DNA from: Chthoniobacter sp.
Lineage (GTDB): Bacteria > Verrucomicrobiota > Verrucomicrobiia > Chthoniobacterales > Chthoniobacteraceae
Reading direction: 5' to 3'
DNA length: 64,000 nucleotides
Assembly (NCBI GenBank): GCA_021414005.1
Contig: JAIOPH010000034.1
Location: 1-64,000, forward strand
Part shown: positions 60,301-64,000 of the stretch, one piece after another
Layout: each line of letters opens with the position of its first letter
Numbering within the stretch: position 1 is the first letter of the stretch
Position numbers and translations under genes: made by a program
Notes under the pieces: generated by a model
The model's database searches: none
Seen by the model: only the letters and a program-made list of their open reading frames with translations
Told to the model about the DNA's origin: nothing

Positions 60301-63146
60301 GTGCGCGTCACCACGAACGCCGCCGGATCGCCCGTCTCGCTCGCGTTGGCATCGGTCACGGCGAGACTGACGACCGGCTTGGTCGTGTCATTGTCCTGGA
60401 TGACGAGCGTGGCGATTTCCGACCCGGCGATGACGTAACCGGTGCCCGGCAACATTTCGAGGCGCACGGTTTCGGGGCCTTCCTGCGCGGTGTCATCACT
60501 GGCGGTGACCAGCAGATCCAGCGTGCTTTGCCCCGCGGGAATCGTGGCGGTGTAAACCGGGCTCACCGCGACGAGATCCGGCGCGAGCGTGTAGTCGGTG
60601 CCCTTCGTGGCGGAGCCGGTGGGGTTGTAAAAATTTACGGCCAGCGCCGCCGCCGTCGAGCCGGTGCGGGTGAGCGTGAACCGCCCGGTGTCGGCACCCT
60701 CGGTGCAGTCCACGTCTGTCACCACGAGCGTCACCTTGGCCGCAGCCGTCGCGGTAAAATTCGCGGCGGCGAAATCCGCGCTGACCGTCAGGGGATTGGT
60801 GAAACCCGTCGCGGTGAACGTCATGCCGTCGAGCGCCGCGCCAAAGGTGTAGCTGCCCGCCGCCACGCCCGAGATCACGTAGCTGCCATCGCTGTTGGTG
60901 AAGCTGCCCCGATAGCTCGTGCCGGTGAGGCCGTTGTGGACGCGGACATTCGCGAGCGGCAGCCCGCTTTGCGTGATCACACCGCTCACCCGGAACGTGC
61001 CCGGCGAGCCAACGCGCACGACCACCACCCGACTGGCCGTGCCGCCCTTCATGTCCGAGACCACGCAGCGCACAGTGTAGTCGCCCGCGCTGCTCCACGA
61101 CTTGGAAACGGCGGGCGAATTCGTGGTGCTGAAGGTCTTGTCGCCGAAGTCCCACGCGTAGCTCAGCGTGTCGCCATCCGGATCGGCGGCGGCGGCGGTG
61201 AAACTGACCGCGACATTCGCAGTGACCGTCGTGGCACTCGCGTTCACGGTCGCGCTGGGCGGGCGGTTCGCGGGAAACGCGCCGAGATTAACCACCACGT
61301 CCATAGATTCGGGCACGGTGCCGCCTTTGCCGATGGGCGTGATGTGGATGCCAGATTCGACGTCGGAATAGGTGCGCCCGATAACCACCGCCGCGTCGGT
61401 CTTGCCATCCGGGCTGCCGGGCGTGGCGTCGAGCAGTTGCGCGCCGCCATTGCTGTTCACCCACGGGCTCCAATTCAGGAGGATGCCGTCCTTGGTCCAC
61501 TTGTTACTACTCAGCGATTTCTGGCGAAACTCCGCCCAATACTCGCGGTCGCTGTCCTTCGTGATTTTCAGCGCGTAGCGGTTCGCGGGGTCGAGCCGCG
61601 GCTGGTCAAAGGCAAAGATGCGATACATGCCGCTCGTGGTCACGTTGTGGACGAAGCTCTGCGCCGGCAGCCAGTTGATCTGCGCCTTGTGGTTGGCGTT
61701 GAAATGCAGGTCGCCGGCGCTGGCGCTGCCCATGGTGTCGTAGCTGTTGCCGTATTCGGAATTCGCGCCCGCGCCGATGACCGACGCGCCGGCGGTATCC
61801 CAGTAGTTCGCATGCCACAGGCCAAAGTTGTGCCCGAGTTCGTGGCAGGCCACGCCGACGGTGATGCTTTTTAGCCACACGCCTTTTCCACCCACATAAC
61901 CGAGCCCGCCAAACGCCCCCGGCCCGCCCGTATAAACCAGAATGTCGAGATCGTAGGAACTGGTGTCGTAACCCATCTGCCGCGCCACCGCCTGCGCGTC
62001 GGCGCGCACGTCGAACTCATCGGCCCCCACGCCCGTGGTGTACCAAGCCTCGGTGCGCGGCAGGATGATCAGCGGCGTGACAGTGGTGACGAGGTAGAGG
62101 TTGCCGAAGCTGTTTTCCACGAACCAGTCGTTGACCTGCCGCATCATGTCGTAGGCGGCGGTTTCCGTCTGCGGGTCGCGGTTGGATTCGGGAAAGGCCA
62201 CGCGCATGTAAAGGAGCGAGCGCACGCCCGTGCTCTGCGTACTGGTGATGGCTGTGGTGGGTTTGGCCGCGCCGCCGCTGGAGCCTTCGCCAGCGACGAG
62301 CTGCTCCTCGATGGCGTGGATGTGGCCGCCATCGCACAAATAGTGAATGGTGCCCTCGATTTCCACGGCGGGCGTCTGCTCGGAGATGGGCGGCAACGCG
62401 CCGTCGGTGCGCGCGACGACGGTGGACTTGCCGGAGACCGGGCAAGTCTCGACCACGGGCCGGGCGGAATCGGGCACCTCGCCGTTTTCCAAAACGCGCA
62501 GCGGCCGCTCATCCAGCGCCAGCGCGCGATCCACGGCGATGCCGCTGACGCTGATGGACTCGGTGGTCTGCTGCCGTGCGCGGCGCCCGAAGATGAACGC
62601 ATGATACTTCGACCCTGCCGCCAGCCGCACCTCGCGCCGCACCGGCTGGTCTGCCTCCGGCGCACCATACGCGCCGAGCACCCCAAAAAATCCCTTCGCA
62701 CTCACGCGCTCTTCCAGCAGTGAGACGACTTCGGCGGGCAACTGCCGCCGCACCACCATCGGCACGGCGTTCTCTAATGCCCGCCGCGGGTCCGCGGGGA
62801 TCATTCGCGCGAGCACGCTGCGGCGCGCGGTAGCGAGCGAGCGTCCCTCGGCGAGAAGGCCGACGCGCTCCTCCCGCCCGGCTGCGAGATAGCGGGCGGA
62901 CCAATCGTTGAACCGCGCAAACTCCACCGCCTCGTCGGCGCTTCCAGCCGATGTATCATATGTGGACGGAGGTGCGGCCGGGGACGGTGACACCGCGCCG
63001 ATGGCGTGAGGGTCCGCAGTGAGAGCGACCCGGTGTTCTTGTGGCGACGGCGCTCCGATCTGTGCCGGACGCAACGCCCAGTCGAGAAGCAGCGCCAGCA
63101 TCACAAGGCAGCCGAGGGCGACAACAAACCGGGGGGCGATTTTCAT
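57324..63146 (-). CDS. Giant secreted metzincin with PKD and nine Calx-beta domains
   Basis: A 1940-residue protein with an N-terminal anchor or signal (FVVALGCLVMLALLLDWAL). A zinc-metalloprotease domain has HELGHNFGLWH near residue 430, the full metzincin HExxHxxGxxH, and a Met-turn (YDTMGS) just after it. A PKD domain (SYAWDFGDKTFSTTNSP), a carboxypeptidase-regulatory-like domain and then about nine Calx-beta repeats follow, each with the TGRFTLTRTG-type core. The end is an EGDGLNNLLEYALNG module common at the C-terminus of large verrucomicrobial exoproteins. It is probably a cell-surface or secreted protease for large substrates. Its downstream neighbour on the plus strand is the hydrolase at 56412, convergent to it. 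Confidence 0.9.
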   Translation of the reverse strand: MKIAPRFVVALGCLVMLALLLDWALRPAQIGAPSPQEHRVALTADPHAIGAVSPSPAAPPSTYDTSAGSADEAVEFARFNDWSARYLAAGREERVGLLAEGRSLATARRSVLARMIPADPRRALENAVPMVVRRQLPAEVVSLLEERVSAKGFFGVLGAYGAPEADQPVRREVRLAAGSKYHAFIFGRRARQQTTESISVSGIAVDRALALDERPLRVLENGEVPDSARPVVETCPVSGKSTVVARTDGALPPISEQTPAVEIEGTIHYLCDGGHIHAIEEQLVAGEGSSGGAAKPTTAITSTQSTGVRSLLYMRVAFPESNRDPQTETAAYDMMRQVNDWFVENSFGNLYLVTTVTPLIILPRTEAWYTTGVGADEFDVRADAQAVARQMGYDTSSYDLDILVYTGGPGAFGGLGYVGGKGVWLKSITVGVACHELGHNFGLWHANYWDTAGASVIGAGANSEYGNSYDTMGSASAGDLHFNANHKAQINWLPAQSFVHNVTTSGMYRIFAFDQPRLDPANRYALKITKDSDREYWAEFRQKSLSSNKWTKDGILLNWSPWVNSNGGAQLLDATPGSPDGKTDAAVVIGRTYSDVESGIHITPIGKGGTVPESMDVVVNLGAFPANRPPSATVNASATTVTANVAVSFTAAAADPDGDTLSYAWDFGDKTFSTTNSPAVSKSWSSAGDYTVRCVVSDMKGGTASRVVVVRVGSPGTFRVSGVITQSGLPLANVRVHNGLTGTSYRGSFTNSDGSYVISGVAAGSYTFGAALDGMTFTATGFTNPLTVSADFAAANFTATAAAKVTLVVTDVDCTEGADTGRFTLTRTGSTAAALAVNFYNPTGSATKGTDYTLAPDLVAVSPVYTATIPAGQSTLDLLVTASDDTAQEGPETVRLEMLPGTGYVIAGSEIATLVIQDNDTTKPVVSLAVTDANASETGDPAAFVVTRTGSTASALTVVFAVSGTATSGSDYQSLGTSVVIPAGALSAPLNITPINDAAVEGTETVTVTLSTNANYIRAPSSADYAGTINLLDDDVATLTVVAADPNAAEAGSDPGVFVITRTGSTSQALTVNYALTGSALQGVDYLPLAGVLTIPAGASTGSVVITPIDDGLGEPAQTVVLQIRGGIGYVAGPSALATVNITDNGDVPVVTVGVSDGVAGEPSDVGKFTFTTTGTGTGNITIHYTVSGTATPGSDYTALPGTLSIARNGTAAITVTPLDDALLEDAETVTVTIDPDPAYTTHLDTSATINLLDNDQPIVHVSPTNDAFSEASGTGKFWISRTGATTAALTVNYTLAGTATNGADYNLLSGVATIPAAASGVSVDIIPINDTTTEGTESIVLTLAPGTYGIGISNATLYMADTETPAVQVRFASSTGTGAESAGTVNVSVTLSAASANPVTVEYIGGGGSALAGIDYQLTPGLLTPGLLTFAPGEVAKTIPLTILDDTFIEPSQTVILKLQNANGAALGTSTFTYTITDNDAAPSATVGFATTTSSALESVGTAPVAVVLSAPQAGAVTVNYAVTGGTATSGADYTLAGGTLTFAAGETAKPLPNTIINDATIESAETVIVTLSSPTGASLSANATHTLTLTDDDTNTVTVAASTPTVREAGPGTGVFTLTRTGSNTTALTVNLVIAGTAAPGTDYQTLAATATISAGQSSATVLVTPFDDTLVQGDKTVALALDVGAYTVGASANDTVTIIDDDAFVSLAVTIPATAESSPTPGLFTLTRTGSTANPLTVRFATTGTATSGADYSAVGTSAVIPAGQSSAPVSITALADSLVEGNETATLTIAPDPAYLLGSSLVGNVTIADSPMDNWRSLKFGANANNPAIGGDAIDIEGDGLNNLLEYALNGTPSAFDAPPAVGSAPGILSLTYRRNLAATDLDFIVEEKSDLLSAWHPATVTEEIVSDNGTTRVIKAKVSTASESTHFLRLNVTRH

Positions 63147-63246
63147 ATTTTTTGGGGGTGCCTTAAAGAGGGAAGAAGGACGGGCCTGAGCATAGCTTTA
63201 TCTTCCATCGCTGCAACTTCCGCGCCGCACCGCGCGCGTGGATGAA

Positions 63247-63262
63247 CGGGGTGGAAACCCCG
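63247..63262. terminator. Short hairpin after pdxH
   Basis: CGGGGT-GGAA-ACCCCG is a perfect 6-base stem with a four-base loop, 22 bases beyond the pdxH stop. No T-run follows on the minus strand, so its role in termination is doubtful. Confidence 0.3.
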
Positions 63263-63283
63263 CCGTCCTCCTCCGCCCTCCGC

Positions 63284-63934
63284 CTACGGCCCGAGGCGCT
63301 CGATCTTCCACCCGCCGCCCGGCTCCCGTGTGTAACGCAGGCGGTCATGCAGCCGGCTGCGGCGGCCTTGCCAAAACTCCAGCGTTGCCGGCGCGATCCG
63401 ATAGCCGCCCCAGTGCGGCGGACGCGGGATTTCCTCCTCTCCGTACTTCTCCAAAGCCGCGCGGAATTGCCGTTCGAGCTGCACGCGATCCGTCACTACT
63501 TCGCTCTGCGCGGAGGCCCACGCCCCGAGCTGACTGCTTGCGGGCCGCGATCGAAAATAGGCGTCGCTTTCCTCCGCCGAAGTTTTCTCGACCATCCCGG
63601 TGATATTCACCTGCCGCTCCAGCCCGGCCCACCAAAACGTCAGAGCCGCGCGCGAATTGTCCGCGAGTTGGCGAGCCTTGGCGCTGTCATAGTTCGTGAA
63701 AAAGGCGAACCCGCGCGCGTCGCAAATCTTGAGCAAGACCGTCCGCGTCCAAGGCTGGCCATCCGCGGAGACCGTCGCCAGCGTCATCGCATTTGGCTCC
63801 GAGATCTGCCGGTCCTGTGCCTCGTGAAGCCAGGCGTTGAACTGCGTGATCGGATCGGGATCAAGTTCCGTCCGTCGCAGCCCACGCTGTGCGTAGTCCT
63901 GACGGAGGGCGGCGAGTTCGGCGGCGGTCAGCAT
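63284..63934 (-). CDS. pdxH: Pyridoxamine 5'-phosphate oxidase
   Basis: PdxH oxidises pyridoxine/pyridoxamine phosphate to pyridoxal phosphate with FMN. The 216-residue protein shows FNAWLHEAQ, NAMTLATVSADGQPWTRTVL, GFAFFTNYDSAKARQL and the C-terminal WGGYRIAPATLEFWQGRRSR motif with the FMN/PLP-contacting residues. The frame is complete and the ATG is the only reasonable start. It reads on the minus strand toward the promoter side of the giant protease gene. No other vitamin B6 gene is in the window. Confidence 0.96.
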   Translation of the reverse strand: MLTAAELAALRQDYAQRGLRRTELDPDPITQFNAWLHEAQDRQISEPNAMTLATVSADGQPWTRTVLLKICDARGFAFFTNYDSAKARQLADNSRAALTFWWAGLERQVNITGMVEKTSAEESDAYFRSRPASSQLGAWASAQSEVVTDRVQLERQFRAALEKYGEEEIPRPPHWGGYRIAPATLEFWQGRRSRLHDRLRYTREPGGGWKIERLGP

Positions 63935-64000
63935 CGAACGACTTGGAATTTAGGAAACGCGGGCGACCGGCTCCCAAAAAATCCAACCTCCCAAATTTTC

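Noticed and set aside
57327..61874. Long plus-strand frames opposite the Calx-beta protease
   Set aside because: Gly/Arg/Asp-rich translation mirroring the repeated Thr/Gly/Ala-coding repeats.

Overview
This window is a GC-rich bacterial chromosome segment. It most likely comes from the Verrucomicrobiota, near Chthoniobacterales/Opitutales, though I cannot name a genus. The evidence is a primary sigma factor with a long lysine-rich N-terminal tail, large secreted Calx-beta proteins ending in an EGDGLNNLLEYALNG-type module, few Shine-Dalgarno sequences, short dispersed repeats of the CACGAAAAG type, and housekeeping genes that look neither proteobacterial nor firmicute. I see no phage, insertion sequence, CRISPR array, rRNA or plasmid function. 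One tRNA (Val, TAC) is present.

Layout. 2-3880: the 3' part of a giant protein cut by the window edge. 3928-6481: a small membrane-anchored protein, Lgt and a porin-like outer-membrane protein with a promoter and a terminator. 6578-11529: dnaG-rpoD (the macromolecular-synthesis pair without rpsU), then an anti-sigma-like membrane protein and a CpxP/DUF3106-like secreted protein behind a perfect 16-bp palindrome. 11542-15760: a GT39-type glycosyltransferase, an OmpA/TonB-like envelope protein, cardiolipin synthase and tRNA-Val. 15835-18228: an overlapping tlyA-nadK-EIIA operon on the minus strand and a divergent acyl carrier protein. 18357-25185: a complete minus-strand heavy-metal RND efflux operon: His-rich protein, TolC-type channel, frameshifted DUF3147, HlyD-type adaptor, CzcA/CusA-type pump and a Cys-rich secreted protein. 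25285-28854: hemW, dgkA, queD and small envelope proteins. 28886-33100: a second RND pump of the multidrug type with its adaptor.

33295-41173 is a signalling island. It holds a response regulator with an unrecognised N-terminal half, a CheB-CheR-PAS protein, a multi-PAS histidine kinase and a NarL-type regulator. The last three are joined by ATGA overlaps, and no chemotaxis core gene (cheA, cheW or a receptor) is nearby. 41282-47607: a histone-deacetylase-like amidohydrolase, MoxR-DUF58-transglutaminase, and a membrane-anchored protein with prenyltransferase/squalene-cyclase-like repeats. 47615-51461: argH, fur, a phosphomannose-isomerase-like cupin and a free methionine-R-sulfoxide reductase. 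51806-54565: korB-korA. 54821-57287: three secreted proteins (SH3-like, NIPSNAP, alpha/beta hydrolase). 57324-63934: a 1940-residue Calx-beta metzincin protease and pdxH.

Most of the window is housekeeping and envelope biology. The parts most worth following up are the split CheB-CheR/histidine-kinase island with its recently duplicated PAS domain and palindromic repeats, the metal-efflux operon with a broken DUF3147 gene, the lysine-rich sigma factor followed by an anti-sigma-like pair, and the paired-arm divergent promoter of fur. Several start sites differ from the longest open frame. The reasoning is given entry by entry.
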